A DNA stretch of 64,000 bases from Arenibacter aquaticus. Lineage in GTDB: Bacteria > Bacteroidota > Bacteroidia > Flavobacteriales > Flavobacteriaceae. Of this stretch, positions 49,111 through 60,157 are shown piece after piece. Position 1 is the first letter of the stretch. Every line of letters begins with the position of its first letter. The stretch covers positions 194,060 to 258,059 of the forward strand of contig NZ_RQPJ01000014.1 of the NCBI RefSeq assembly GCF_003957295.1. Reading direction: 5' to 3'. The notes under the pieces were generated by a model, which saw only the letters and a list, made by a program, of their open reading frames with translations, was not told the origin of the DNA and did no database searches. The position numbers and the translations under genes were made by a program.

Positions 49111-51666
49111 CTAATCATCATTTTTTCTTAATATCCCTTTCACAAATTTATCCTGATATTGCACCCAAGCACCCAACCTTTTTCGAGCGTGTTTTACCTC
49201 ATCTTTTAAGTCCGGTGAAAACAAATTTACTTTTTCACCAAAATCAGTACTAAGGTCATAGGCTTCCACCATGTTCTGACTCTCATTAAAGATAAACTTC
49301 ATATTTCCCTTTCGATATCCAAATAAATAATCCGACCAAGGGGAAAAGAAAAAAGCTTCTTCGAAATGGGTATTAAGTAAATCCCTCCCCTGCCAAACCT
49401 CTGGAATATTTTTATTAATGATAGGAAAAACGGTAGTTGCCAAATCCTTTAACCCTCCTATATCTTTCTTCTGCTCTCCATGAAACAAGGACCTGTTAAT
49501 AAAATAAAGCGGGACTCGTAGATTTTCTTCGTAAATAGAAGAACCATGACCGTATTGCCCATGCTGCCCAAAGGCTTCCCCATGATCTCCAGTAACCACT
49601 ACTAAGGTAGTTTCCGCAAGGCCTCGACTTTCCAGTCCTCTCATTACCTGCCCAATAAGCTCATCGTTATGTTTTAAGGCGTTGAGATACCTATTAAAAT
49701 ACACGTCTCCAACACCAAAATCTACCTCTTCCTGTGCATAAAAATAAGGATAGTGTCCTTGGACTGTCCAAATCATGGAAAAAAAATTCTGGTACGAGTT
49801 TTCATCTAACCAGGAAAAGAACCTATCAGAAAGACATATGTCATCTATGCCATTGCCTTCCTCGTAAATATCCTGTTTAAATTGTTCATCACAACTAATA
49901 CGCCTATAGTCTTCTATATGATCCAATCCCCTGTTCGCCAAAAATTTATTACTGCTTAAAAAATTGAGGTCGGCTGAAGTAAAAAATGATGTTCTGTATC
50001 CCACTTTCTTTAATATTGAAGACATGGTAGGATGATCAAAATCCGGCGCCTCATTGGTTAAACTTTTATATGATAAATAGGGATACATAGACCCTAATAT
50101 AGAAACCAGGGATTGATTGGTACCGGGGGCATGTGCATAAATGTCCGTAAACAGTACGGCCTCATCTTCATAACTATTTAAATTGGGGGTTAGCTGATAA
50201 GATCCGCCATAGCCATCCAAATAAACTGATCCTGCAGATTCCAAAACAATAAAAAGTACATTTTTAACATGACTTTTATTTTCCGGTTTCCCAACATTAA
50301 CTATGGGTGTCCCTTCTGTAGGACTAAATTCCGACGTCCCCTCAGGAAGAATGGCCGAAAAAAAAGAAGCTTCGGTAGAAGATGAAAAAATGGAATGGAC
50401 AAAGGCAATTACAGCATTCTGTGACTGCCCCTTGCTCCATGTACCCTCTACTCTATAGGCGCGATTAAATAAAAGTATTACCGCCATAAAAGATAAGGGC
50501 ACAACAAAGTATTTTACCCGCCGTGGCACTGAGATCAATTGATAGGACAGGTATAGAATTTTGGACAGAATAAAAACGGAAAGACAAAATGCCATTAAAT
50601 TGGCCAATATTTTAAGGGATAAATTTTCTTGCAAGGCATTTGTGGCATCATCACTACCCAAAAAGTCCGAATAATAAAACCATTGATAATTAAATGGTTT
50701 TCCCAGATATACTACCGTACTAATATTGGTATAGGCAACCAAAGTAGACAATATCACCAAAAAGACAAAAATTCCATATACAGTGTTTTTTAGTCTTATA
50801 CCCCTGCTCCACCTCTCCAATATTCCAAACAACAATACAAGACCTATAACATATATAAAATCTTCAAATCCCGCCTTGACAATCCTTAATATTAAGCTAG
50901 GACTTTTAAAAATATATCTAGGATCTACACCTACTATTTCAGACCTCGCAAGTGCATGAAATAATAACAGGCTTAAGCCCATGGATATAATTGCTCCTCG
51001 TTTATCAACCGCACTATTGGTAATTAACATCCTATTCCTTAGTCCCCACAACAACCCATACACCCCTAACAATACAAGAAGTAGCATCCACCCCCGTGCT
51101 ACAATTTGGGATTTCTTATTATCTATCCTTTTAACGTATTGAGCCTCTTTCAAAATAGGTGAGGCATCAGAAACTACCATTCTACCCCCTGAATGGCTAT
51201 CCCAATGATCTTGGTAATGTCCTTGGGCATTTTTGGAAATCCAAAACAAATACTCAAAACTACTTCCTAAAGGAATTCTTAACCGTATCTTAAAGGTATC
51301 CTGCTCTAGGAGCATAGAATTTTGCAAAAAACTTTTAACCCGCCCAGTGTGGTCGTTCCAGCTCATAGCTTCCTCAAGGGTATGGTTTCCTGATTTCCAC
51401 ACTATACTCACCGATCCAGCCTCAGGGGCATAGTACCGTAACTCTTTTTCTATAAATTTTACAGACTGTTCTTTTCCTTTGGTAGTCGGGGAAGTACCTG
51501 ACAAATGTTGCGGCACTGCAGCACTCAGCATTACTCTGCTTATATCTTTCTCCCATAGGTTAGCCTTACAAACAGAAGCCCCTATTAACACCACTACGGT
51601 AAATAGTATTCCCCTTAACCTATACCTTATCATATTTGCCGCAACTAGCGTTACCATAGAAGTCAT
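49111..51666 (-). CDS. LTA-synthase-like membrane phosphotransferase with N-terminal E-set domain
   Basis: An 851-residue alkaline-phosphatase-superfamily protein. An export signal is followed by an Ig-like E-set domain (about 65-165, resembling glycogen-binding folds), five or so membrane helices (about 192-400) and a C-terminal catalytic domain (about 465-800). Metal and catalytic residues are visible: E476 in LESAG, T516 in PGTNQSL as nucleophile, D694 and H695 in TGDHGEAFG, H702 and H707. A threonine nucleophile points to a phospho-group transferase (as in LtaS) rather than a formylglycine sulfatase. It may put phosphoglycerol or phosphoethanolamine on a surface glycan. The ATG at 51633 gives a neater signal peptide and may be the true start. 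Confidence 0.82.
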   Translation of the reverse strand: MTSMVTLVAANMIRYRLRGILFTVVVLIGASVCKANLWEKDISRVMLSAAVPQHLSGTSPTTKGKEQSVKFIEKELRYYAPEAGSVSIVWKSGNHTLEEAMSWNDHTGRVKSFLQNSMLLEQDTFKIRLRIPLGSSFEYLFWISKNAQGHYQDHWDSHSGGRMVVSDASPILKEAQYVKRIDNKKSQIVARGWMLLLVLLGVYGLLWGLRNRMLITNSAVDKRGAIISMGLSLLLFHALARSEIVGVDPRYIFKSPSLILRIVKAGFEDFIYVIGLVLLFGILERWSRGIRLKNTVYGIFVFLVILSTLVAYTNISTVVYLGKPFNYQWFYYSDFLGSDDATNALQENLSLKILANLMAFCLSVFILSKILYLSYQLISVPRRVKYFVVPLSFMAVILLFNRAYRVEGTWSKGQSQNAVIAFVHSIFSSSTEASFFSAILPEGTSEFSPTEGTPIVNVGKPENKSHVKNVLFIVLESAGSVYLDGYGGSYQLTPNLNSYEDEAVLFTDIYAHAPGTNQSLVSILGSMYPYLSYKSLTNEAPDFDHPTMSSILKKVGYRTSFFTSADLNFLSSNKFLANRGLDHIEDYRRISCDEQFKQDIYEEGNGIDDICLSDRFFSWLDENSYQNFFSMIWTVQGHYPYFYAQEEVDFGVGDVYFNRYLNALKHNDELIGQVMRGLESRGLAETTLVVVTGDHGEAFGQHGQYGHGSSIYEENLRVPLYFINRSLFHGEQKKDIGGLKDLATTVFPIINKNIPEVWQGRDLLNTHFEEAFFFSPWSDYLFGYRKGNMKFIFNESQNMVEAYDLSTDFGEKVNLFSPDLKDEVKHARKRLGAWVQYQDKFVKGILRKNDD

Positions 51667-51831
51667 TACATAGTTGTTCTACTTAAAACCTTAGACCAAT
51701 TTAACTTTTTTTTCCTTGTGTTAACGGTTATAAAAAATTATGAACCTCCATTCCAATAGGCTAAAAAAGCACTATCACCTCTATAAACCAATGGGGTCTT
51801 CCCGTTATTTTTTTTGTTAACCGTCCTATGG

Positions 51832-52896
51832 TCATTTTAGAAGTTCGTCCACCACTAATACCAAATCCTCACGAACCCCTGGATTGGTACAATTTATCAT
51901 TATAGAAAAAACCATATCCTGTTCCGGATACACATAAAACACAGCATAACCACCAACCCCATTACCAATATGTCCAAAAAAAGACCTGCCCTTGGCATCC
52001 TTGCTTACCTCCCAACCCAGTCCGTAATGGGTAGACTCACCCTTTACAGTTTGGGCAGTTAGGAATTGGGACCATGTCCCACTTCCCCTTGCTGAAATAT
52101 CCAAACAGGCCTGTCCAAAACGTGCTATATCTGAAGAAGTGGACAAATACCCCCCTCCGGCCAATTTGTAATGGTTATTTACGGGAATAGCCTTTCTAAA
52201 GCCTTCTTTTTTTCTTGAGTAAAAAGATGTACAATGAACATTATTCTTAGCCTGTTTTTCCGTAAAGGTGTCTTTCATCCCATAAGGCTCCAATACCTTT
52301 TCCCTAACATAGTCTGCAAAAGGAATACCGCTGACCTCTTGCATGGCCAGGGAAATCAATACCCAGCCATAACTATTATAGAGAAATCCCTTTCCCGGCT
52401 CAAACAGTAGGGGGTCGTCCTTAAATAGCTCCAGGCCCTCCTCTATGGTCAAAGGCCTATTTAATCCGTATTCACAACCCCTATACCCTCTTATTCCTGC
52501 AGTATGCCCTGCCAATTGGCGTATAGTAATATCAAATTGCTTCTTTGGAAAAAAAGGCACATAATCATATATGGAGGCGTTGAGATCCAACCCATGGCTC
52601 TCCACCATCGCCGCCAAGGCGGCCGCAGAAATTGGCTTGGATACACTGGCCACCCTAAATATTGTCCTTTGGGGGTCTACTAACGTACCTTTCTCCAAGT
52701 CGGCATAGCCATACCCTTTTTGAAAATAGACACCGCCTTTCTTTAAAACCGTAATCGCCAACCCAGGGATACGGCCATCATTTATCAGTTGTTGTAGTTT
52801 GTGATCTGCCCTAACTTTTCCCATTGTACTCCCATCTGCTCCCAGTATACGCTGGGAGGCAAATAAACCCTTAAGATATGTAAGAATTGGATTCAT
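51832..52896 (-). CDS. Serine hydrolase, class C beta-lactamase/LACTB-like
   Basis: A 354-residue penicillin-binding-fold hydrolase. SVSK (84-87) gives the nucleophile S84 and K87, YNSY (172-175) the tyrosine motif, and HIGNG (308-312) replaces the KTG motif as usual in this family. No signal peptide is seen, so it is probably cytoplasmic, unlike true beta-lactamases; LACTB-like peptidases or esterases fit better. Substrate unknown. Confidence 0.82.
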   Translation of the reverse strand: MNPILTYLKGLFASQRILGADGSTMGKVRADHKLQQLINDGRIPGLAITVLKKGGVYFQKGYGYADLEKGTLVDPQRTIFRVASVSKPISAAALAAMVESHGLDLNASIYDYVPFFPKKQFDITIRQLAGHTAGIRGYRGCEYGLNRPLTIEEGLELFKDDPLLFEPGKGFLYNSYGWVLISLAMQEVSGIPFADYVREKVLEPYGMKDTFTEKQAKNNVHCTSFYSRKKEGFRKAIPVNNHYKLAGGGYLSTSSDIARFGQACLDISARGSGTWSQFLTAQTVKGESTHYGLGWEVSKDAKGRSFFGHIGNGVGGYAVFYVYPEQDMVFSIMINCTNPGVREDLVLVVDELLK

Positions 52897-53037
52897 GGGG
52901 ATCTAATAAAAAAGAATTCTTTGGCCCGCCGGGCAACCACTACCTCATATGGCAATACTGCGTACTGCAATCTAAACAAAATCTTTTAACTTCCCTATCC
53001 CACCTTGGCAGCCATCATCCTATAAAGCAAAGCAGTG

Positions 53038-53853
53038 CTAATCTTTAAAAATAAGCTTCCCTTTATATAGCTGTTCCACTTCAACCACTGGTGGCCTTGA
53101 AATACTTACCAAATCGCCCGTACCGCGTAAAACTCCCTTCAGGGATTCCTGGGGGTTTACCAAAATGTCATTGGATCCCCGGTGGTTTAAACTAATATTT
53201 TTGGCAATCAAGGCTTCTGCTTCCAAACGGGAATCTCCTGAAGCAAAGATTATACTAAAATTGTCGGTGCTGCCCTTTAAGCTGTAATAGGAGATGCCAT
53301 TGGAGACAATAGAAAGGCTTTGGGTATCCAACTCCAATTTAAAAGCCCCGCTGGTATAGCCGGCATCCGGATCGTTAAAACTTTCAGATATAAGGGAAAG
53401 ACTGGGAAATGCCAAGACTCCCTCACTTGTAATATCTAAACCGGTACTACTCCTTATTTCCGTAATATTGGGGGCTGTGACATACACTTTGGTCAATCCG
53501 TAGTCACGGGTAAAGTTACAGTTATTGGTATCACGCAACAATAGTCTGCCTTCCTCCACGGAAAGCTCTACCTCATTGCGTAAATAAGCCCCGGTTTCCA
53601 GCTCTACAACAATAGCATCGCCTTGCTTTACCACTAGCTGTACATTTTCATAGACCGTAATCTTGTTGAAATCGGGCAGCTCTACTATTTCTTTTTCAAT
53701 ACGACCGGCATTTTGGAAGCAATCCGGCGCATTTTCGCTATTGCAATTCAGGAACAAAAAGGACAGGGCTAGAAGAGGAAAGTAATTTATAACTTTCCTA
53801 AATATGTCGCCCTTACTTAATTTTACACCCTTCATACCCAATGTGAAGTTCAT
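53038..53853 (-). CDS. GIN-domain (DUF2807) lipoprotein
   Basis: A 271-residue lipoprotein, lipobox FLFLNC. The mature part is a beta-helix of the GIN/DUF2807 type: [18 protein letters not shown] at the start, and later rungs rich in S, G and N. The N-terminal stretch before the hydrophobic core is long (about 23 residues); M7 may be the start. By family knowledge such proteins are secreted and may be adhesins or binding scaffolds; function unproven. Confidence 0.8.
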   Translation of the reverse strand: MNFTLGMKGVKLSKGDIFRKVINYFPLLALSFLFLNCNSENAPDCFQNAGRIEKEIVELPDFNKITVYENVQLVVKQGDAIVVELETGAYLRNEVELSVEEGRLLLRDTNNCNFTRDYGLTKVYVTAPNITEIRSSTGLDITSEGVLAFPSLSLISESFNDPDAGYTSGAFKLELDTQSLSIVSNGISYYSLKGSTDNFSIIFASGDSRLEAEALIAKNISLNHRGSNDILVNPQESLKGVLRGTGDLVSISRPPVVEVEQLYKGKLIFKD

Positions 53854-53975
53854 ATTCTTAATTACCTATAATTGTCCCTAATAAAAAAATTTTATACCAA
53901 CCCTTTAAGGTTATACCAACTGTTCCTTGTATTATCCCTTTCTCCGGGACCACTGTCCTCATTCCATGGTTCCCC

Positions 53976-55073
53976 TTACAGCCTCACTCCCACTCCTACT
54001 TCAACTGCTTCGGCCTTGGCCCCGTGCGATTTTAAGGTTACCGCACCATAGATTTTATCGGAAAAATAACGCTTCAACCCAATTCTATTATAAACCCTTC
54101 CTTCAAAATCAAAGGGGTAATACACATAATAGCCCAATTGCGTTAGTACCGACATTTTATTGATAAAAAGTTCATGGCCCACAAAAATGCCCGCCCTTTT
54201 ATAGTCGTCATCCGCTTGCACGCCATACTCGGGGAAGGCAACGGACTGGTAGCGTATCAATTCCTTAAGAAAGTTGGAAAAGTAAAGGTCGGCACCCAAT
54301 TGTAGCGCACTTCTCCTGCTAAGTCGTTTGTCCACATAGGCCGATAAAATATAAAAGGTATACTGCCCAGAATCCACTACATCACTTTCATTTACTCCTG
54401 TTCTAAATGCCAGATTGTACCTAAAAGGCTCTATTCGCTGTATCTTTTCGGAACTTATATAATCAACTTCCCTACCGCCGTCCAAGTCATAGGTAAGCCC
54501 CAGGTTAAGGGCCATGGTATTGGTAGAGGTATTGGGGGCCGTAACATTGGCATTGGAATAATGAATCAGGGAAACACCCGCTTTTAGCCCCAAACCATGA
54601 AAAATATTTTCCTTGTGATAGTTAAGCATCAAATAGGTAGAACTCAGCAAATGGGAGCCGTAGGCGTTGTTCCTAAAATTCTTTTCCTTATCAAAGGGAT
54701 TGGTATTATAGGCTATCCCCTGCCCCAACCTAAATTGTAGGTTACGCTTAAACAAATAAAAGTTGTAATGTGCATAGACCCCATAATTCTCCCCCAATGT
54801 ACTATTGTTCATATTCTGGTATATGAAAGAAAATCCCGTATCGGGATAGTTATACCATTGATGCCACTCCTCGTCCCCATAGGTCTTTTTATTAAAACCT
54901 ATTATAACACCTGCTGGGTGATGGGTAATTAAATGGGAGATATCCGGATTGTGCAAGAGTACGGAACCATTGTACTGACTAACGTCCAAGGTGTACCTTT
55001 TGGTTTCTTTACGGTCTTGTGAAAAGCAAAGAGCTGTAAGGAAACAGCCTATAAGAAATAGCCTTAGGTTCAT
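53976..55073 (-). CDS. PagL-like lipid A deacylase / acyloxyacyl hydrolase family
   Basis: A 365-residue outer-membrane barrel with signal peptide (to FSQ). The motif LIHYSNANV (169-177) carries H171 and S173, the catalytic pair of PagL lipid A 3-O-deacylases. The ending VGVGVRL suits a barrel terminus. It is about twice the length of P. aeruginosa PagL, so extra strands or a second lobe are present. The ATG at 55073 is chosen over one 19 codons upstream because it starts the signal peptide. Confidence 0.75.
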   Translation of the reverse strand: MNLRLFLIGCFLTALCFSQDRKETKRYTLDVSQYNGSVLLHNPDISHLITHHPAGVIIGFNKKTYGDEEWHQWYNYPDTGFSFIYQNMNNSTLGENYGVYAHYNFYLFKRNLQFRLGQGIAYNTNPFDKEKNFRNNAYGSHLLSSTYLMLNYHKENIFHGLGLKAGVSLIHYSNANVTAPNTSTNTMALNLGLTYDLDGGREVDYISSEKIQRIEPFRYNLAFRTGVNESDVVDSGQYTFYILSAYVDKRLSRRSALQLGADLYFSNFLKELIRYQSVAFPEYGVQADDDYKRAGIFVGHELFINKMSVLTQLGYYVYYPFDFEGRVYNRIGLKRYFSDKIYGAVTLKSHGAKAEAVEVGVGVRL

Positions 55074-55163
55074 GGGGAGCAAATGTACGGAAAAATTAAA
55101 ACAGGGCGTTACAAAACAACACCCTGCCATATACTCTACCGGACAAATTACGTCTAAAATCCT

Positions 55164-56117
55164 TTAGAACACACCTTTTGCAATAGCCTCTACATTGTCC
55201 GATTTTCCCATGGAATAATAATGTAATACGGGAACTCCTGCCTCCTTTAATTCCTTGGATTGCTGAATGGCCCATTCTATTCCCACCTGTCTTACCGCAG
55301 CATTATTGGAGCAATCATCCACAGCATCTATCAAATCCTGAGGCAAATCTATCTTGAACACCTGTGGCAACAACTGTAAATGCCGTTTTACCGCAATTGG
55401 CTTAATACCGGGAATAATGGGTACATTGATCCCCATTTCCCTTGCAGCTTCCACAAATTCAAAATAACGCTGATTGTCAAAAAACATTTGGGTCACCACA
55501 TAGTCCGCACCGGCATCTACCTTTTCCTTCAACCGCTTAAGGTCGGTTGTCAGGGACGGTGCTTCCAAGTGTTTTTCCGGGTAGCCGGCCACCCCAATAC
55601 AAAAATTGGCCTTGTTCACCATCTCTACCCTGTCATGCAAGTAACTACCACAGTTTAAGGCGTATATCTGCTTAACCAAATCCGAGGCATAGCAATGCCC
55701 TCCCTTGGTGGGACTAAAATATTGTTCCCCTTTCATGGCATCGCCACGCAGTGCCATCACATTTTCAATTCCCAGATATTGGCAATCTACCAATACATAC
55801 TCTGTTTCCTCCTTGGTAAAACCACCACATAGAAGGTGGGGTACGGTATCTACCTTATACTTGTGCTGTATGGAGGCACAAATACCAACAGTACCCGGCC
55901 TCATACGGGTAAGTTTTTTATCTAGCAACCCATCCCGCTCAATATAAACATACTCCTCACGGGAGGTAGTGACATCAATAAATGGGGGGTTAAACTCCAT
56001 TAAGGGATCTATATTATCATAGAGTTCCTGAATACTCCTACCCTTTAAAGGTGGTATGATCTCAAAGGAAAACAATGTCTTTCCCTTGGCATTTTTTATG
56101 TGTTCTGTTACTTTCAT
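55164..56117 (-). CDS. metF: 5,10-methylenetetrahydrofolate reductase
   Basis: A 317-residue FAD-dependent TIM-barrel enzyme making 5-methyl-THF, the methyl donor of MetH. FSFEIIPP (16-23) bears the catalytic glutamate, MALRGD binds flavin, and DYVVTQMFFD is typical. It lies 350 nt downstream of the MetH C-terminal gene and may be co-transcribed or have an own promoter; none was found. Confidence 0.95.
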   Translation of the reverse strand: MKVTEHIKNAKGKTLFSFEIIPPLKGRSIQELYDNIDPLMEFNPPFIDVTTSREEYVYIERDGLLDKKLTRMRPGTVGICASIQHKYKVDTVPHLLCGGFTKEETEYVLVDCQYLGIENVMALRGDAMKGEQYFSPTKGGHCYASDLVKQIYALNCGSYLHDRVEMVNKANFCIGVAGYPEKHLEAPSLTTDLKRLKEKVDAGADYVVTQMFFDNQRYFEFVEAAREMGINVPIIPGIKPIAVKRHLQLLPQVFKIDLPQDLIDAVDDCSNNAAVRQVGIEWAIQQSKELKEAGVPVLHYYSMGKSDNVEAIAKGVF

Positions 56118-56249
56118 CGCTTCTCCCTAAGTCCTCCCCATACGGTAAGGCCCATATTTGGTTTATATTATAAATTCTATTTTATTCTATTTTGGCATTC
56201 CCCATCCCCTCTGTATCCATCGGGGTCGGGGCCGGGCTATCCACTGTAT

Positions 56250-56274
56250 TTTTTTATGTAAAGTACATAAAAAA
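56250..56274 (-). terminator. AT-rich hairpin, possible terminator
   Basis: TTTTTTATGTA and TACATAAAAAA pair over 11 bp around a 3-nt loop; on the minus strand A-rich and T-rich arms flank it. Weak because the stem has almost no G-C pairs. Confidence 0.35.
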
Positions 56275-56383
56275 GATGCCGTTCCTATCCCTATTGCAGA
56301 AAGCCACCATCTCCCTATACGTTCCAGTTTTATTGTTCCCTGCATATTACAAGGATTGTAGCCCTTCGTAATCTTGGTTGTTC

Positions 56384-56418
56384 TAGACCTACAAGGTTTT
56401 AAAAACCTTGCAGGTCTA
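56384..56418. repeat. REP-like palindrome downstream of metH
   Basis: A 17-bp inverted repeat with one mismatch: TAGACCTACAAGGTTTT and AAAACCTTGCAGGTCTA. The core ACCTGCAAGG resembles the palindrome at 61626-61654 (ACCTGCCAGG). It may be a dispersed palindromic element and may also end metH transcription. Confidence 0.6.
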
Positions 56419-56467
56419 CTTCTCCCTGCTGGTCCGCTTTCAATCTTGACAGGCCCTATGGTTCTGG

Positions 56468-59176
56468 CTATTCATCCGCAATATTGGGTGCCAACCACTT
56501 GCTGGCCTCCTCCAAGGCAATGTTTTTCCGATCTGCAAAATCGGCCACCTGATCTTCCTTTATCTTGCCCAGGCCAAAGTACCTTGCTTCTTCGTTCCCA
56601 AAATAATAACCACTAACACTGGCCGCTGGCCACATGGCCAAACTATCCGTCAACTCCACCCCTATATTTTCCTTAACCTTCAATAAGTCCCAGATCGTTA
56701 ATTTCTCCAAGTGGTCCGGACAAGCCGGGTAACCAGGTGCTGGCCTTATTCCCTTATAGGTTTCTTTTATCAATTCTTCATTGCTCAGCACCTCATCTGC
56801 GGCATACCCCCAATGCTGTGTCCGCACTTCTTTGTGGAGGTATTCTGCAAAGGCCTCGGCAAACCTATCGGCAAGTGCCTTGACCAGGATACTGTTATAA
56901 TCATCCAGATTTTTGCGATAACTATCGGCCAATTCATCGGCTCCAAATCCGGCCGATACACAGAAACAACCTATATAATCCTGTATACCACTATCCTTGG
57001 GGGCTATAAAATCCGACAAGGCAAAATTGGGCTTGCCAGCATATTTTTTTGTCTGTTGCCTTAGGGTCCTAAATATATATTCCTCCCCATCGTGCTCCAA
57101 GGAAATATCATCCTCATTAATTGTATTGGCCGGAAACAGTCCAAAAATAGCCCTTGCTTGGAACAGTTTTTTATCCAATACTTTTTGCATCATTTGCTTG
57201 GCATCTGCAAAGAGTTCCTTGGCCTGCTCCCCTACCACATCATCCTCCAAAATATCTGGATATTTGCCGTGTAGTTCCCAACTTCTAAAAAATGGGGACC
57301 AGTCTATGTAGGGCACCAGTTTTTCCAAATCCATTTCCTCTATCATCTGTATGCCCAAAGTATTGGGTTTTACAATATTGGCTTTGGTCCAATCCAGTTG
57401 ATATTTATTTTCCCTGGCCTCCAAAAGGGTCAAGTACTCCTTATGTTTGCCCCTGTTTAGGAATTTTTGCCTAAAGTCGGCATAATCCAATTTTATACTT
57501 TCCTTGTACTTCTTTGAAACCTCTTTTTGCAAGAGATCCCCAACCACCGTTACCGCCCTAGAGGCGTCATTTACATGCACTACGGCACTTTTATATTGGG
57601 GGTCTATCTTAACGGCTGTATGCGCCTTACTGGTGGTTGCCCCACCAATGAGCAAGGGAACCGTAAAATTCTGCCGTTCCATTTCCTTGGCCAAAAAGAC
57701 CATTTCATCCAAGGAAGGCGTAATAAGTCCGCTTAGACCAATAATATCTACATTCTCCTCCTTAGCGGTATTAATTATTTTTTCGGGCGGCACCATAACG
57801 CCCAAATCCACAATCTCATAATTGTTACAGGCAAGCACCACACTAACTATATTCTTGCCAATATCATGTACATCTCCCTTTACGGTGGCCATCAATATTT
57901 TTCCGGCTGCCGAGCTACCTCCCTCGGGCAGGGGATTTTTTAGTTTTTCCTCTTCTATAAAGGGCAAAAGATAGGCTACCGCCTTCTTCATGACCCTGGC
58001 AGATTTTACCACCTGTGGCAAGAACATCTTACCACTCTGAAACAGGTCTCCCACTACATTCATTCCGGTCATCAAATGACCTTCTATAACCTCTATGGGT
58101 GCCTCAACACTTAAACGGGCCTCTTCCACATCTTCGGTAATGTATTGATCCAATCCCTTTACCAATGCCCGGGTAATCCTATCCTGCAAGGGCTCTTCCC
58201 TCCAAGACAGATCCACCTTATTTTCCTTGGCCTTCCCTACTACCGATTCGGCAAAATCCAATAGGCGCTCCGTGGCATCATCCCTTCTATTAAGGATAAC
58301 GTCTTCTACATATTCCAATAGGTCCTTGGGAATATCATCATAAACCTCCAACATACTGGGGTTTACAATTCCCATGTTCATACCGGCCTTAATGGCATGA
58401 TAAAGAAATACCGAATGCATGGCCTCCCGAACCGGGTTATTGCCCCTAAAACTAAAGGACACGTTACTAACCCCGCCACTTACACTGCAAAAAGGTAAAT
58501 TTTCTTTTACCCATGCGGTAGCTCTAATAAAATCCAAGGCATTTAATTTATGCTCCTCCATACCCGTAGCAACGGGGAAAACGTTTAGGTCAAAAATGAT
58601 ATCCTCGGGGGGAAACCCTACCTTTTCTGTTAAGATATCATAGGAGCGTTTGCTAATCTCCAAACGTCTTTCATAGGTATCCGCCTGCCCTACCTCATCA
58701 AAGGCCATAACAATAACGGCAGCACCATATCTTCTGATAAGTTTGGCATGACGAATAAATTCTTCCTCTCCTTCCTTTAAACTAATGGAGTTTACCACGC
58801 ATTTGCCCTGTACCACTTGTAAACCGGCCTCAATAATCTCCCACTTGGAGCTATCTATCATTATGGGTACCCTGGCAATATCCGGCTCCGCAACAATTAG
58901 GTTCAAAAACTTAACCATGGCCTCTTTTCCATCAATAAGACCATCGTCCATATTAACATCTATGATCTGGGCCCCGCCTTCAACCTGTTCCCTAGCTATA
59001 TCCAAGGCCTCCTCATACTTGTCCTCCTTGATCAATCTCAGGAATTTTTTGGAACCTGCTACATTGGTACGCTCTCCCACATTAACGAAATTACTTTCCG
59101 GGGTAATCACTAATGGCTCTAGCCCGGAGAGTTTTAAAAATCGTTTTGTATTATGTTGCTCCTTATTATTATCCAT
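56468..59176 (-). CDS. metH: Methionine synthase, C-terminal part (pterin, cobalamin and reactivation domains)
   Basis: A 902-residue cobalamin-dependent methyltransferase. Pterin-binding domain about 15-300, cobalamin cap and binding domain about 330-570 with DVHDIG (435-440, H437 being the lower axial ligand of B12), and the AdoMet-dependent reactivation domain about 590-902 with [10 protein letters not shown]. It lacks the homocysteine domain, which is encoded separately at 60154-61179. Together they make methionine from homocysteine and 5-methyl-THF. Confidence 0.95.
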   Translation of the reverse strand: MDNNKEQHNTKRFLKLSGLEPLVITPESNFVNVGERTNVAGSKKFLRLIKEDKYEEALDIAREQVEGGAQIIDVNMDDGLIDGKEAMVKFLNLIVAEPDIARVPIMIDSSKWEIIEAGLQVVQGKCVVNSISLKEGEEEFIRHAKLIRRYGAAVIVMAFDEVGQADTYERRLEISKRSYDILTEKVGFPPEDIIFDLNVFPVATGMEEHKLNALDFIRATAWVKENLPFCSVSGGVSNVSFSFRGNNPVREAMHSVFLYHAIKAGMNMGIVNPSMLEVYDDIPKDLLEYVEDVILNRRDDATERLLDFAESVVGKAKENKVDLSWREEPLQDRITRALVKGLDQYITEDVEEARLSVEAPIEVIEGHLMTGMNVVGDLFQSGKMFLPQVVKSARVMKKAVAYLLPFIEEEKLKNPLPEGGSSAAGKILMATVKGDVHDIGKNIVSVVLACNNYEIVDLGVMVPPEKIINTAKEENVDIIGLSGLITPSLDEMVFLAKEMERQNFTVPLLIGGATTSKAHTAVKIDPQYKSAVVHVNDASRAVTVVGDLLQKEVSKKYKESIKLDYADFRQKFLNRGKHKEYLTLLEARENKYQLDWTKANIVKPNTLGIQMIEEMDLEKLVPYIDWSPFFRSWELHGKYPDILEDDVVGEQAKELFADAKQMMQKVLDKKLFQARAIFGLFPANTINEDDISLEHDGEEYIFRTLRQQTKKYAGKPNFALSDFIAPKDSGIQDYIGCFCVSAGFGADELADSYRKNLDDYNSILVKALADRFAEAFAEYLHKEVRTQHWGYAADEVLSNEELIKETYKGIRPAPGYPACPDHLEKLTIWDLLKVKENIGVELTDSLAMWPAASVSGYYFGNEEARYFGLGKIKEDQVADFADRKNIALEEASKWLAPNIADE

Positions 59177-59215
59177 GTATTAAATATAAACCATAACCCT
59201 AATCCCGAACGGAAA

Positions 59216-60157
59216 CTAGAACGGTAATTTTGTTAAATCCACATTACCTCCGGAGAGTATAATGCCCACTTTTTTGTCATTAAACTGTTCTTTCTCCCTT
59301 AAAACAGCTGCCAATGGAACTGCGCTGGATGGCTCTACAACCAGTTTCATCCGTTCCCATATTAACTGCATGGCCGCAATAATCTCTTCTTCCTCTACCC
59401 TGATTATATTGCTGACCATTTTTTTAATAATGGGGAAGTTCTTATCCCCCAAATTGGTTTTTAGTCCGTCTGCAATAGTATTGGTAGAGGTATTAATCTC
59501 AATTTTTCCACTCTTCAGTGACCTATAGGCATCGTCCACCTCATAGGGCTCAGCCCCCACAACTTTGCACTCACTACCGTAGTAATGGGCGTATAGGGCC
59601 GTCCCACCTAGGAGTCCACCTCCCCCAACAGGAGTAAGGACAAAGTCTAGACCTGGCTGGTCCTGCAGCAGTTCATAGGCTGCAGTCCCTTGGCCAATTA
59701 TCACATTCATATCATTGGACGGGTGGAGGAAGGTAGCCCCCTTTTCCCTTACTATTTTTGCCGATTCACTTTCCCTGGATTCCAAGGTGGGCCCAGAGAT
59801 TTTAACCATTCCCCCATAGGATTTAACGGCCTCTATTTTTACGGCCGGGGCACTGCTAGGCATTACAATATAAGCCTTTACCCCTAAGTTTTTGGCCGCC
59901 AAGGCCAAGGCCTGTCCAAAATTACCAGAAGAGTGGGTCACTACTCCGGCTTTTTTTTGTTCCTCGCTCAATTGCTGAATGGCATTTAAGGCCCCACGCA
60001 TTTTAAATGCCCCCATTTTCTGGAAATTCTCACATTTAAAATACAAGTGTGCCCCAGATATATCATCCAATAAATGAGATGTGAGTACGGGCGTCCTATG
60101 AACAAAGGGAGCTATGCGGTCTGCCGCTTCCCTGACCAACTGCTTGGATGGTATCAT
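59216..60157 (-). CDS. PLP-dependent serine/threonine dehydratase-like enzyme
   Basis: A 313-residue fold-type II PLP enzyme. K52 in GAFKMRGA is the Schiff-base lysine, SSGNFGQA (76-83) holds the cofactor phosphate-side substrate loop, and GGGGLLGG (178-185) binds phosphate. There is no ACT regulatory domain, so it resembles catabolic threonine/serine dehydratases or serine racemase. Its start overlaps the stop of metH N-terminal gene (ATGA), and the metH C-terminal gene follows after 39 nt: it is embedded in the methionine operon and under the SAM riboswitch. Why is not known. Confidence 0.88.
   Translation of the reverse strand: MIPSKQLVREAADRIAPFVHRTPVLTSHLLDDISGAHLYFKCENFQKMGAFKMRGALNAIQQLSEEQKKAGVVTHSSGNFGQALALAAKNLGVKAYIVMPSSAPAVKIEAVKSYGGMVKISGPTLESRESESAKIVREKGATFLHPSNDMNVIIGQGTAAYELLQDQPGLDFVLTPVGGGGLLGGTALYAHYYGSECKVVGAEPYEVDDAYRSLKSGKIEINTSTNTIADGLKTNLGDKNFPIIKKMVSNIIRVEEEEIIAAMQLIWERMKLVVEPSSAVPLAAVLREKEQFNDKKVGIILSGGNVDLTKLPF

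Larger units (their letters stand above)
56118..56467. other. 350-nt gap between metF and metH with hairpins
   Basis: It holds an AT-rich dyad (TTTTTTATGTA with TACATAAAAAA, 56250-56274) and a long palindromic repeat (56384-56418). No gene or riboswitch was recognised. Confidence 0.5.

Noticed and set aside
49111-51666. Calling this gene a sulfatase
   Set aside because: The nucleophile position is a threonine in PGTNQSL and there is no C/S-x-P-x-R formylglycine motif; the membrane layout fits LTA-synthase-like enzymes.
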